Shown: one piece after another, positions 16,782 through 25,543 of the stretch
Numbering within the stretch: the first letter of the stretch is position 1
Layout of the letters: every line of letters starts with the position of its first letter
Assembly: GCA_035652815.1 (NCBI GenBank)
Contig: DASRDB010000019.1
Location: 310,001 to 374,000, forward strand
Direction of reading: 5' to 3'
Length of the DNA: 64,000 bases
Origin: DASRDB01 sp035652815
GTDB taxonomy: Bacteria > Chloroflexota > Ktedonobacteria > Ktedonobacterales > Ktedonobacteraceae
Translations under genes and position numbers: made by a program
The notes under the pieces: generated by a model
What the model was told of the DNA's origin: nothing
The model's database searches: none
Seen by the model: the letters and a program-made list of their open reading frames with translations, nothing else

Positions 16782-17627
16782 ATGCCCTCGCATGTACAGG
16801 TAAACGGTTACTGGCTTCTGGTCGCTCTGATTGCCGATGTTTGCGTCATACTCTACCCAATTGTGCTGGCAATTATCGCCCATCGACGCCTGCATGTCAG
16901 TTGGAAATACTTCGGTTTTGGCGCGCTGATCTTCTTTCTCTTTCAGGTTATCAGCCGCGTTCCTCTTGTGACCTGGCTGGGCAGCGTTCTAGCTCCGCAA
17001 CTGAACGCCTCGCCCCTGTTCTTCTACATCTGGCTGACGGCGCTTGCCCTGACTGCTGGCCTGTTCGAGGAAGTTGGTCGTTATGTGGGCTATCGCTGGT
17101 TCATGCGACGCGAGGAGAAGACCTGGAACAAAGCGGTAATGTATGGCCTCGGACATGGAGGGCTTGAGTCAATCCTGCTGGTGGGTGGGCTTGGTCTGCT
17201 GACGATAGTGAACCTTTCCGCCCTCTCAAGCCTTGATCTCAATTCGCTTCCGGCGGCGCAGCACGGACAAATTGTGCAACAGGTCAACGCCATTAACGCG
17301 CAGCCAACCTGGTTCCCGTTGCTCTCGTTTTGGGAGCGCATCTGGACGGTTCCGGTTCATGTTGGCCTTTCGGTGATGGTCTTGCAGGTGTTCCGGCGCA
17401 AGCAACTGAACTGGCTCTGGCTGGCAATTCTAGCACATGCGCTGCTTGATTTTGTGGCTGTTGCTATCCTGCATGTCTTTGGCAGCAGCGTGCTTGTCTA
17501 CATCATTGATGAGCTGGTTATAGCAGCTTTTGGTGTAGCTGCCATCTGGATTACGCTGAAATTGCGTGATAAACCGGAAACACTGGCTACCGAAACTCCT
17601 CATCCTTTGGCGCAGGAAATGGCATAA
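16782..17627 (+). CDS. YhfC-family intramembrane metalloprotease-like protein
   Basis: A 281-residue protein with about seven hydrophobic segments (starting near 10-33, 43-62, 80-98, 125-145). The pair FEEVGRYVGYRWF near 96-108 and YGLGHGGLESILL near 122-134 resembles the Glu-Glu and His motifs of CPBP/YhfC-like membrane proteases. Substrate unknown; relatives are linked to peptide handling or stress. It is controlled by its own promoter and palindrome and is convergent with the MFS gene. Confidence 0.8.
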   Translation: MPSHVQVNGYWLLVALIADVCVILYPIVLAIIAHRRLHVSWKYFGFGALIFFLFQVISRVPLVTWLGSVLAPQLNASPLFFYIWLTALALTAGLFEEVGRYVGYRWFMRREEKTWNKAVMYGLGHGGLESILLVGGLGLLTIVNLSALSSLDLNSLPAAQHGQIVQQVNAINAQPTWFPLLSFWERIWTVPVHVGLSVMVLQVFRRKQLNWLWLAILAHALLDFVAVAILHVFGSSVLVYIIDELVIAAFGVAAIWITLKLRDKPETLATETPHPLAQEMA

Positions 17628-17636
17628 GGTAGCAGG

Positions 17637-17679
17637 AGAGCATTGGTGTCTATTGTGTAAGAATGAATGCCAGCGCTCT
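17637..17679. terminator. possible shared hairpin between convergent genes
   Basis: A 10-bp stem with one mismatch (17637-17646 with 17670-17679) lies in the 61-bp gap between the YhfC and MFS stops. No strong T-run. Confidence 0.35.
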
Positions 17680-17688
17680 TCTATCGTC

Positions 17689-19014
17689 CTATAGCTCCCT
17701 TAACTCCTTTTGTAGCAGTCCAAAGATAGCTGCCGCGCTTAAAAATGCGCCTGTTATTGGGAACATGATCGTTGCTCCATAGTGGGCCACAATCACGCCT
17801 GTCACCGCTACGGATAGCGGATAGGAGCCAAGCGAAGCGAACATAATGACGCTCATCACTCGTCCAAGCAGGTGATTTGGAATGATTTGCTGGATAATGG
17901 TGATAAAAAACACATTGGTAAGGCTGTTACAGATACCCATTGCTGCCATGCTGGCAACAGCGCCCGCCAGCCCGCCATAGGGAATCAACACGATAAAAAC
18001 AGCCTGAAGCACACCCATCAATAAAGCGAATGTGCCGCGATGAGGAATATTGCTCAACATTCCCGCCACGATACCGCCAGCAAACGCGCCTGCTCCGTAG
18101 CCTGCCAGAATCAGGCCAAAGCCGCTTGCTCCAGCCGCGAGAGGGCCATGCGCCAGGGTAGGTATGGCAACCTCGATGAGTCCGCCAAAGGCCAGGTTTG
18201 CAAAGAGGGCAACCAGGAAAGCAACCTGGATGACACGCGACGCGCGCACTAATTGCCAGAACGTTATCGTGGCCTCCTGAGTAGCTTCAATTGTCGTTGT
18301 CTCTGCTGAAGCAGTAAGTTCGCTGGCTGCTGTTATAATCTCTGCACTGCCTGAAGGAGATTTGCCGCGAATGAGCAGCAGTGAGACCGCCGAGACCACG
18401 AATGAGAAAGCATCTAAGGCCAGAGCAACGCCCGATTTCAACACGCTGACCACGATACCACCCAGGCTGGAGCCGATCAACGAGGCAAGCTGTGTGGTGG
18501 TGGTATTCAGCGCGTTGCCTGCCTGTAGCTGTTCTTTCTCAAGTACCTCGGGGAGCATAGAAAATGTCGCGGGCAGGAATACGCCCTCGAATATGCCCAA
18601 TGGAATTGCCACCGCCAGCAGTTGCCAGAATGTCGGATGTCCTTGCAAAGCTAGAAATGCCAGGATACCGACAAGGACCGCTCGCACCGCATCCGCCACC
18701 AGCATCACCCGCCGGGGTCGGAAACGATCGCTTAATATGCCGCCAATAAGAATACTGAGCAGGCGTGGAACGCCATAGGCGCTCAGGATGATGCCCAGTT
18801 CCTGCGGATTGCCGCCGCTCGTCAGCACCAGCCAGGGAAGCGCGACCGCGTAAAATGCATCTCCAATCGTAGAGATCATCTGACCGCCAAAGAGGAGTTG
18901 GAAATTGCGCACTTTGAGCGGAGCCAGAATACCTCCCGCGAACGCTCCCTTTTTCAGGTTCGCTGCGGCATTATCCTGTTGTATAGCATCAGGTGGTTCT
19001 ATTGGCATAGACAT
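17689..19014 (-). CDS. MFS transporter
   Basis: The 441-residue protein has about twelve hydrophobic segments. It opens with a cytoplasmic region, then FQLLFGGQMISTIGDAFYAVALPWLVL, typical of enterobactin-exporter/macrolide-efflux-like MFS proteins (DHA3-type), and LSDRFRPRRVMLVADAVRA near 100-118 is the MFS loop 2-3 motif. The likely role is drug or metabolite efflux. Its ATG is 2 bp after the sigma-factor stop and its GGAG site lies inside that gene, so the two are one operon. Confidence 0.9.
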   Translation of the reverse strand: MSMPIEPPDAIQQDNAAANLKKGAFAGGILAPLKVRNFQLLFGGQMISTIGDAFYAVALPWLVLTSGGNPQELGIILSAYGVPRLLSILIGGILSDRFRPRRVMLVADAVRAVLVGILAFLALQGHPTFWQLLAVAIPLGIFEGVFLPATFSMLPEVLEKEQLQAGNALNTTTTQLASLIGSSLGGIVVSVLKSGVALALDAFSFVVSAVSLLLIRGKSPSGSAEIITAASELTASAETTTIEATQEATITFWQLVRASRVIQVAFLVALFANLAFGGLIEVAIPTLAHGPLAAGASGFGLILAGYGAGAFAGGIVAGMLSNIPHRGTFALLMGVLQAVFIVLIPYGGLAGAVASMAAMGICNSLTNVFFITIIQQIIPNHLLGRVMSVIMFASLGSYPLSVAVTGVIVAHYGATIMFPITGAFLSAAAIFGLLQKELREL

Positions 19015-19016
19015 GT

Positions 19017-20279
19017 TTATAGGTCTCCAATTGCTTCTAAAACATCAAGCACGCGCAATGTTTCAGCGTGAGCTATGACGATAAGCTGCACGCCAGTATC
19101 CAGATCAATAATCGGAGAACGCAGTGCTTCCTGCCCGCTATAGCGCAAATGAGTGATTGGGAGACTGATACAGCGTGTATGCTGTAGCATGAATTGCAGT
19201 ACTTTTGGATGAGATAGAAAGGTTGATACGATATCTGTAGCGCGGATTCCGCAGAGAGGACATTGTAGATACAGGTAGAAGCGGCCTGGAATATAAGGCA
19301 TTTCGCCGTTGCCAAAGGCTCTTACCTCAATGTTCACAGGAGACCCACACTGGACGCATCGTTGCTGGTTGAGCATTTCCGAAAAGAATGGGCCTATCTC
19401 ATGCAGGGCGCGTTTGATAGCAGGCCGGAATGAGCGCGTATTTCCCTCGAGAAATGTGGCTGTGGTGACATCAAGGTTGTAGCGATAGGAGCAATCTGGA
19501 CAACGCAAGCGCATGCTGCTCTGGCCGTTGGTGGCTCGTTCCAGGATGCCGCGCAGCCGTTGCTTTCCACATAGCCAGCACCATTGGCGGGTTTCGCGCC
19601 AGCCTGCCGATTCTTCCTGGTCAATTAAGCCGAATGTCTCCGCTTCGGCGCGAAGTTCGCCGTTCAACAACTGACGCAATCGGCGGCGGGTTCGATGCAG
19701 TTTTAATTCCAATGCCCCAATGGTGAGTCCTAGCTGCAATGCTACTTCTCGCTGCGGTACATTCTCCAGGTAGCAGAGTTCCACCAGCCTGCGGGATTCC
19801 TCGGATAGATAACCAAGTGCGCGGTCGAGCAGCAGCGCCATATCCTGGCGATCAAGTTCTTCGACGGGATCAAACGCTTGTGGGTCAGCAATAGCAAGTG
19901 GACTATCGTTCTGCTCTGCAATTTCCACGTCAGTCATGTGGAAAGGTATGAAGCGATGCCCATTTTGTGTTTGCATATGTGTATAACGCTTGCACACATT
20001 GCGACAGATGCCTTCGAGCCAGGCATCAAAACGTTCGGGCGTTCGCAGGTGGTCGAGGTGCCGCCAGGCCTCCAGCAGCGTTTCCTGCACGACGTCGTCT
20101 GCTCCATCACCGGTTATGCCTTGCAGGCGAGCTAGACGATGCAGGCGTGGCGAAGCGTTTGCCAGCAATTCGTTGAGGTTTGCAGCAAGGTCTGCATGCG
20201 AGGCGTTTTGTCCGCAACTTGCGCAATCGTGAATTGCTCGACCGTGTGGGCAGAGAATGACCGAAGTGCTATCGCTCAT
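19017..20279 (-). CDS. sigma-70-family (ECF-like) sigma factor with zinc-ribbon extensions
   Basis: The 420-residue protein has sigma region 2 (about 45-110: VVQETLLEAWRHLDHLRTPERFDAWLEGICRN is seen in part as DVVQETLLEAW and FDAWLEGICRN) and region 4 (about 150-205: LPYLSEESRR-like LGYLSEESRRLVELCYLE, then REVALQLGLTIGALE). An N-terminal CPHGRAIHDCASCG and C-terminal WCWLCG, CPDCS, CVQCG and CPLCG pairs suggest three zinc-binding units over ~210 extra residues. It lacks an adjacent anti-sigma gene, so the zinc modules may do the sensing. It is cotranscribed with the MFS efflux gene. Confidence 0.85.
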   Translation of the reverse strand: MSDSTSVILCPHGRAIHDCASCGQNASHADLAANLNELLANASPRLHRLARLQGITGDGADDVVQETLLEAWRHLDHLRTPERFDAWLEGICRNVCKRYTHMQTQNGHRFIPFHMTDVEIAEQNDSPLAIADPQAFDPVEELDRQDMALLLDRALGYLSEESRRLVELCYLENVPQREVALQLGLTIGALELKLHRTRRRLRQLLNGELRAEAETFGLIDQEESAGWRETRQWCWLCGKQRLRGILERATNGQSSMRLRCPDCSYRYNLDVTTATFLEGNTRSFRPAIKRALHEIGPFFSEMLNQQRCVQCGSPVNIEVRAFGNGEMPYIPGRFYLYLQCPLCGIRATDIVSTFLSHPKVLQFMLQHTRCISLPITHLRYSGQEALRSPIIDLDTGVQLIVIAHAETLRVLDVLEAIGDL

Positions 20280-20294
20280 CTATGCATCTCCTTT

Positions 20295-20363
20295 CTATCA
20301 CCTTGTCATAAAAAACTGGCAACACCTTACGCAATTTTTTGTGTTTTACGAACAAGGTGATAG
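20295..20363. promoter_or_regulatory. 12-bp inverted repeat around the sigma-factor promoter
   Basis: CTATCACCTTGT at 20295-20306 and ACAAGGTGATAG at 20352-20363 are perfect inverted copies 45 bp apart, with another CACCTT at 20323-20328. They flank a minus-strand promoter (TTGCGT at 20334-20329, 17-bp spacer, TTATGA at 20311-20306). A looping repressor or autoregulatory site is plausible. Confidence 0.6.
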
Positions 20364-20379
20364 GTAGGAGATCCATATT

Positions 20380-22047
20380 TTATGAAACCACAGGCACCTC
20401 TTCCAGTTTGGCAAACAATGGCGCTGGTACGGGCAGCTTCAAACCGGCAGGCACTTCGGCAGGTCGCCAGCGTACCGCGCTAATATCGCTCTCGAAGCCC
20501 AGCAGATGATGCAGTTTTTCTGACGAGAATGGCAGGTATGGCCAGAACAGTGTGCGTAGGCCGCTCAGCACTTGCAGCATGATATAGATGGTGGTGCCAG
20601 CCGCTTCGCGGTCAACTTTGATCTGCTTCCAGGGAGCCTGTTCGTCGAAGTAGCGGTTCGCGGCGCGGGCAACTGCCATCGCCGCGTTGATGCCATCCTT
20701 GAAGTGGCAGTTGGCGATGTTATGCCCGACCACCTCAAAGCCGCCCTCAAGCTCGGCCAGCATCTCACGGTCGGCTTCGCGCAGCGCGCCTGGTTGTGGC
20801 ACTACTCCGCCGAACCTGCTCTGTAAGAAAGTCAGGGTGCGATGAACGACATTCCCGTAGGTTGCGACCAGCTCATCGTTATTGCGCCGGATCAGTTCAT
20901 CGTAGGTGAAATCGGTATCGCGTCCCTCAGGCGCTGTCACCGAGAGATAGTAGCGCAGGGTGTCCGCGCTGTAGCGATCAAGTACGTCGCGTGTCCAGAT
21001 CACATTTCCCCGGCTGCTCGATGCTTTGGCCCCGCTCATGGTCATGAACTCGTTGGCAGGCACATCATAGGGCAGATTGCGATTGCCGTAGCCGATCAGC
21101 ATGGCAGGCCAGATGATGGTGTGGAACGGAATGTTATCTTTGCCGATGAAGTAATACGACTTGACCGGCGGCTCCGTCTGTCCAGGTACCCACCATGTCT
21201 TCCATGCTTCGGGCGTCCCCTGAAGGGCGGCCCATTCGACACTTGCCGAAAAGTAGCCGATCACAGCATCGAACCAGACGTAGATGCGCTTGTTCTCGTA
21301 TCCCTCGATAGGTATTGGTACGCCCCAATCCAGATCGCGAGTGATGGCGCGCGGGCGCAGACCCTCGCGCAGCCAGTTCATCGCGAAGCTGAGCGTATTG
21401 GGCCGCCAGAAGTCTTTGCCCTCAGAAAGCCACTTCATTAATGGTTCCTGCAATTTTGGCAGGTCAAGGAAGAAGTGCTCGGTGGGTCGGATTTCCAGGC
21501 TGCTCTCCTTGCTCCCGCACAGGCGGCAGCGCGGCGAGATCAGATCCACCGGGTCAAGCGTGCGCCCGCAGTTATCGCACTGGTCGCCACGCGCCGAGGT
21601 GTAGCCACAGTGGGGACAGGTACCCTCGACATAGCGGTCCGGCAAAAAGCGGCGGTCCGTCGGACAATAGGGCGACTCCATGGTATCCTTGAAGATATAG
21701 CCTTTTTCGTAGAGCGTTAAAAAGAAATCCTGCGTGATACGGTAATGGTTCTCGGTGCCAGTTTCGGTATACAGGTCCCAGGACATGCCGAGCCGCTCCC
21801 AGACCTCGCAAATCTGACGATGATAGCGAGCCACGAATTCGCGTGGGCTGATCCCCTCGCGTTCTGCATCAACCAGAATGGGGGTTCCGTGTTCGTCACT
21901 TCCAGAGACCATCAATACCTTGTTTCCGGCCAGCCGGTGATAGCGAGCAAAGGTATCCGCCGGTAGATATGCCCCAACAATCTGCCCCACATGGGTTGAA
22001 CTTTTTGCATAAGGCCACGCCACGCATACTAAAATGTGTTCATTCAT
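20380..22047 (-). CDS. metG: methionyl-tRNA synthetase
   Basis: MetRS charges tRNA-Met. The 555-residue protein has the class I catalytic domain, the zinc knuckle (CPHCG, CDNCG, CRLCG) near 140-185, FWRPNTLSFAMNWLREGLRPRAITRDLDWGVP (seen as WLREGLRPRAITRDLDWG), IYVWFDAVIGY and the anticodon-binding domain. The two signature motifs are altered: HIGH reads HVGQ near residue 19-22 and KMSKS reads KASSS. The C-terminal EMAP-like domain is absent, which is common. The ATG lies behind GGGAG. Confidence 0.92.
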   Translation of the reverse strand: MNEHILVCVAWPYAKSSTHVGQIVGAYLPADTFARYHRLAGNKVLMVSGSDEHGTPILVDAEREGISPREFVARYHRQICEVWERLGMSWDLYTETGTENHYRITQDFFLTLYEKGYIFKDTMESPYCPTDRRFLPDRYVEGTCPHCGYTSARGDQCDNCGRTLDPVDLISPRCRLCGSKESSLEIRPTEHFFLDLPKLQEPLMKWLSEGKDFWRPNTLSFAMNWLREGLRPRAITRDLDWGVPIPIEGYENKRIYVWFDAVIGYFSASVEWAALQGTPEAWKTWWVPGQTEPPVKSYYFIGKDNIPFHTIIWPAMLIGYGNRNLPYDVPANEFMTMSGAKASSSRGNVIWTRDVLDRYSADTLRYYLSVTAPEGRDTDFTYDELIRRNNDELVATYGNVVHRTLTFLQSRFGGVVPQPGALREADREMLAELEGGFEVVGHNIANCHFKDGINAAMAVARAANRYFDEQAPWKQIKVDREAAGTTIYIMLQVLSGLRTLFWPYLPFSSEKLHHLLGFESDISAVRWRPAEVPAGLKLPVPAPLFAKLEEVPVVS

Positions 22048-22097
22048 CTATTGTCGCTCCCTGCCATAAGAGATTGGTATGCTTTTGAACTTTCGCT

Positions 22098-22106
22098 ATT
22101 ATAGCA
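22098..22106 (-). promoter_or_regulatory. extended -10 element for metG
   Basis: TGCTATAAT on the minus strand, about 50 bp before the metG start. No good -35 is seen, as is normal for extended -10 promoters. Confidence 0.5.
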
Positions 22107-22152
22107 TGGATTACAAGCACGCTGGCCGAAATTAGGAGTTCTATACGGCATT

Positions 22153-23178
22153 TCACATTCCGATATAGCGCGCATAGAGCGAGCGAGCGACCTGCGGATC
22201 ATCTGTGCCCTTGATGATGGCACGCGCATCGGGAAAAATGGTTATTTCGTAGCCATTCACAAGAAAGCGCAGCAGGTAGGCATTATAGGAAACGTCGCCG
22301 ATGCCCTGCAGGCGCTCGGCCAGTGAAGTGAGTTCGATTTTTTCGCCACGTTTTCCTGCGCGCACCTGCACCGCGTTTCGGCCACAGAGGCTCGTGCTGC
22401 TGGTTCCGGCGAGCGATTCCAGAAATTCGTAGCGATGCTCGCCGCAGGCCGGGCAATCCGGCTGGCGCGGCAGTTCGATGCGCTCGCTGGTGTTCTCCCA
22501 CACGTCGATCCAGAACATATCGCGACTTACTTTTTCACTCTTGAGCAAAATTTTGATAGCTTCGGTGGCGGCAATTCCGGTGATGACAGCCACAATACCG
22601 TTGAGAATGCCTGCCGTGTCGCAGGTCGGCGTGGTTCCAGGGAGCGGCATTTCGGGAAACACGCAGCGCAGGCAGGGCGTCTCACCTGGCAGAATATTCA
22701 TGGTGACGCCATACGAGGCGATCACGCCGCTATAAATCCAGGGTTTGCCGTACTTTATGCAAGCATCGTTGAGCAGGTAGCGCGTTTCAAAGTTGTCTGT
22801 AGCATCCAGCACCAGGTCAACCTCTTCAACCAGCGCTTCGATGCCATCGGCGGAGACATCTTCAACCAGCGCCTCGACCTTCACCTGCGAGTTGATGCGC
22901 CGCAGCTTTTCCTCTGCTGCCACCGCCTTTGGCAAATGACGAGCAATATCATCTTCGTCAAAGAGAATCTGGCGCTGCAGGTTGTTGACCTCGATGTAGT
23001 CGCGATCGGCGATGACCAGTCGTCCAATGCCTGCCCGGCAAAGATTGTTGGCTAACGAGCTGCCCAAAGCGCCGCAGCCGAGAATGGCGACCGAGGAAGC
23101 GAGCAAACGCTCCTGCCCGGCTTTGCCGATGGGAGCGAACAACGTCTGTCTTGAATAGCGGTCGGTGGATAATGTCAT
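22153..23178 (-). CDS. ThiF/MoeB-family sulfur-carrier adenylyltransferase
   Basis: The 341-residue E1-like enzyme adenylates the C-terminus of a ThiS/MoaD-type sulfur carrier. The nucleotide loop is ILGCGALGSSLANNL near 32-46, with VIADRDYIEVNNLQRQ at 55-70, the catalytic-region Cys186 in TPTCDTAGIL and zinc pairs CLRC (169/172) and CPAC (242/245). A ~90-residue C-terminal domain follows. Whether it serves thiamine or molybdopterin synthesis cannot be decided, as no carrier gene is adjacent. It lies 105 bp upstream of metG on the same strand. Confidence 0.88.
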   Translation of the reverse strand: MTLSTDRYSRQTLFAPIGKAGQERLLASSVAILGCGALGSSLANNLCRAGIGRLVIADRDYIEVNNLQRQILFDEDDIARHLPKAVAAEEKLRRINSQVKVEALVEDVSADGIEALVEEVDLVLDATDNFETRYLLNDACIKYGKPWIYSGVIASYGVTMNILPGETPCLRCVFPEMPLPGTTPTCDTAGILNGIVAVITGIAATEAIKILLKSEKVSRDMFWIDVWENTSERIELPRQPDCPACGEHRYEFLESLAGTSSTSLCGRNAVQVRAGKRGEKIELTSLAERLQGIGDVSYNAYLLRFLVNGYEITIFPDARAIIKGTDDPQVARSLYARYIGM

Positions 23179-23299
23179 AATACATGCTCCGGGGATATTC
23201 TGTTCCGCAATCGTGCCTACTTATTGTAACATAGTTTCGTCCCACTGTAGAAATCGATGAAACTGCCGATAATAATAACAAGAAATAGATCCTCTCGCC

Positions 23300-23385
23300 T
23301 GTCATCCTGAGCGCAGCGAAGGATCTCCGGCAATGTCAAGCGAATCACCCGGCACTCGAGATCCTTCGCTGCGCTCAGGATGACA
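23300..23385. repeat. inverted repeat, 27-bp perfect arms (family B)
   Basis: Arms at 23300-23326 and 23359-23385 are exact reverse complements around a 32-nt loop. The arm core GTCATCCTGAGCGCAGCGAA recurs at 32749 and 59564. It lies between the divergent ThiF and receiver genes. Confidence 0.92.
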
Positions 23386-23457
23386 TCTGGAGGCAGGTTT
23401 GCAATACCAGGAGATGAGAAGAGGAATAGTACTGAAAGTCCTGAAAATCGCAACGTG

Positions 23458-23486
23458 TTGGCAGTTGTACGTAACTATGCTACAAT
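23458..23486 (+). promoter_or_regulatory. promoter for receiver gene
   Basis: TTGGCA at 23458-23463, a 17-bp spacer and TACAAT at 23481-23486 with a TG extension, about 67 bp before the ATG. Confidence 0.75.
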
Positions 23487-23552
23487 GCAACTGGGCGACA
23501 GGTCTTTGAGGCAAAATTCGGTTGTATCGCGAACGAACAGTGTAGGAAACCG

Positions 23553-23981
23553 ATGAAAAAAGTGCTGGTGATCGATGACAACCCGACCATCGTTGAACTA
23601 ATCAAATATGCTGTGAACTTACAGGGAACATACCACGTCGTTGTCGCCTATGATGGTGTGCAGGGCCTTGAGCGTGTCTTTGCTGAGCGTCCTGACTGCG
23701 TGATTATCGACGTGAAAATGCCACGTATGGATGGCTACCAGTTGGTGCGCTGCCTGCGTGGCGACCCTCGTACCTCCAATACGCCTTTGATCATTTTAAG
23801 TGCCATGACGCGCGAAGAGGATCAAATGACAGGCTTGCTTTCAGGCGTGGATGAGTATCTGACAAAGCCCTTTAAACCAGCTTCTCTCAATGCGGCTATT
23901 GAGCGAGTCTTACGTTTGACCCCTGCTGATCGCCAGCGCCGTATGGAATTGTTGGCGCAATCGCAGGCGGATGGAGACTGA
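23553..23981 (+). CDS. receiver-only response regulator
   Basis: The 142-residue protein is a single CheY-like receiver with all conserved residues: D8/D9 in VIDDN, phospho-acceptor Asp53 in IIDVKMP, Ser83 in ILSAM and Lys105 in LTKPF. There is no output domain, so it probably acts by protein contact or in a phosphorelay. A second, atypical receiver follows 131 bp downstream; no histidine kinase is nearby. Confidence 0.9.
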   Translation: MKKVLVIDDNPTIVELIKYAVNLQGTYHVVVAYDGVQGLERVFAERPDCVIIDVKMPRMDGYQLVRCLRGDPRTSNTPLIILSAMTREEDQMTGLLSGVDEYLTKPFKPASLNAAIERVLRLTPADRQRRMELLAQSQADGD

Positions 23982-24112
23982 GGTGTCGCCGGTTGGGGAT
24001 ATCCTGGAGTAAGCATGGTTATTGTGGTACTCTTCTGGAAAGAAGAATAATGTAGTAAGGCCGCTTTTTCCCAAAAAAGGCTTGATAGCGGTGCCGGGTT
24101 TTTGGTGGTTCA

Positions 24113-24526
24113 GTGTACGAATTACAGCGTTCTCGTAGGTTATATGTGCTATTAGTTGATCCTGATCCTAATACGTGCGACCGCCTTTCGGTCGCACTTG
24201 GGGAACGCTTTGTGCTTCGTTACGTGAAAACCCTGGGCGAGGCGAAGGAATTACTCAGGGAAAGCGTACCGGATGTACTCATTTGTGAAGCGCTTCTGGG
24301 GGAAGAAAGTGGCCTGGAACTGTGTCGTTATGTTCGCAAAACCGCTTTTTTGCGTCATATTCCGGTGATGATTTTGACTTCGCATACTGCCTTGCAAGAT
24401 AAGATCGCAGGTTTTGATGCTGGGGCGGATGATTATGTGGTAAAACCATTTGATGCGCGCCATCTGTTGGCGCGCATCCGTTTGCTTTCGCGTCTTAAAC
24501 GTATCGAACAACGCAGGCGTGATTAG
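24113..24526 (+). CDS. receiver-domain protein with Glu at the phospho-acceptor site
   Basis: The 137-residue protein keeps the receiver acidic pair (D16/D18 in LVDPDP), the switch Thr/Ser in ILTSH and Lys111 in VVKPF, but the phospho-acceptor position reads Glu59 (GAA) in LICEALLGEESG. Glu at this site often mimics the phosphorylated state, so the protein may be permanently active. It starts at GTG 24113. Its stop overlaps the oppF stop by 3 bp on the opposite strand. Confidence 0.82.
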   Translation: MYELQRSRRLYVLLVDPDPNTCDRLSVALGERFVLRYVKTLGEAKELLRESVPDVLICEALLGEESGLELCRYVRKTAFLRHIPVMILTSHTALQDKIAGFDAGADDYVVKPFDARHLLARIRLLSRLKRIEQRRRD

Positions 24527-25527
24527 CCAGGGAAGTGGCAGGCGGCCCAATGGTTGGGCTGCTTTTCCTCCAGAGGAGGTATCACTTCACGGCAAATATC
24601 CTGGGCTTTCCAGCACCGAGGGTGAAAGTTACATCCCGATGGCGGATTGACAGGACTCGGCACGTCTCCCTCCAGAATGATACGCTTGCGCCGCCGTTCT
24701 TTCTCCGGGTCTGGCACTGGAATGGCCGAAAGCAGTGCCTGAGTATAAGGATGCAACGGTAGCTCATAGAGTTCCTCGCTGTTAGCCAGTTCTGCAATAC
24801 GCCCCAGATACATTACTGCCACACGATCACTGATATGTTTTACCACCGAGAGGTTGTGAGCCACGAAGAGGTAGGTCAGCCCGAACTGCGCTTGCAGGTC
24901 TTCTAGCAAATTGAGTACCTGCGCCTGAATGGAGACGTCCAGCGCCGAGACCGGCTCGTCAGCCACAATGAACGAGGGACGCAGGGCAAGCGCGCGGGCG
25001 ATGCCGATACGCTGTCTCTGACCACCACTGAACTCGTGCGCGAAGCGGTTGACAAAGAAAGGATTGAGTCCTACCACTTCAAGCAGATGCGCGACCTCTT
25101 CCTTGATCTGCTTCTGGTTCCCCCGGTTGAAGTTCTCGAGCGGTTCCGCGATGATTTGCCCGATAGTGAAACGGGGATTGAGTGAGCCGAAAGGGTCCTG
25201 AAAGATCATTTGCATCTCGGCTCGTTTCTTCCGCACCTCCTGGGATGAAAGTTTTGTCAGTTCCACCCCGTCGAGTTTGACGCTGCCCGCTGTTGGCTTG
25301 ATCAGTTGCAGGATGGCGCGGCCAGTGGTAGACTTGCCGCAGCCGCTTTCACCTACCAGGCCAAGCGTTTCGCCGCGCCGAACGAACAGGTCAACGCCGT
25401 CCACCGCTTTGACATGCCCCACTGTTCGGTTTAGAAGCCCGCCCTTGATAGGAAAATGGACTTTTAAACCTTTGACATCAACCAGCGTGGTTCCTTTTTC
25501 GGCCTGTGTCTTGACTTCTTGCATCAT
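24523..25527 (-). CDS. oppF: oligopeptide/dipeptide ABC transporter ATPase OppF
   Basis: The 334-residue ABC ATPase has Walker A GLVGESGCGKSTTGRAI near 55-71, signature EFSGGQRQRIGIARAL near 167-182, Walker B FIVADEPVSALD and the C-terminal Opp/Dpp domain with GCNFHPRCWKAQDIC, whose cysteines may hold an Fe-S cluster. Together with OppD it powers peptide uptake. Start ATG follows GGGGAGGAAG; it lies 16 bp after oppD. Confidence 0.93.
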   Translation of the reverse strand: MMQEVKTQAEKGTTLVDVKGLKVHFPIKGGLLNRTVGHVKAVDGVDLFVRRGETLGLVGESGCGKSTTGRAILQLIKPTAGSVKLDGVELTKLSSQEVRKKRAEMQMIFQDPFGSLNPRFTIGQIIAEPLENFNRGNQKQIKEEVAHLLEVVGLNPFFVNRFAHEFSGGQRQRIGIARALALRPSFIVADEPVSALDVSIQAQVLNLLEDLQAQFGLTYLFVAHNLSVVKHISDRVAVMYLGRIAELANSEELYELPLHPYTQALLSAIPVPDPEKERRRKRIILEGDVPSPVNPPSGCNFHPRCWKAQDICREVIPPLEEKQPNHWAACHFPG

Positions 25528-25543
25528 GTTCTTCTTCCTCCCC

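Noticed and set aside
22435..23055. Open frame of 206 codons antisense to the ThiF/MoeB gene
   Set aside because: The reverse-strand ThiF motifs are clear; this frame is a shadow.
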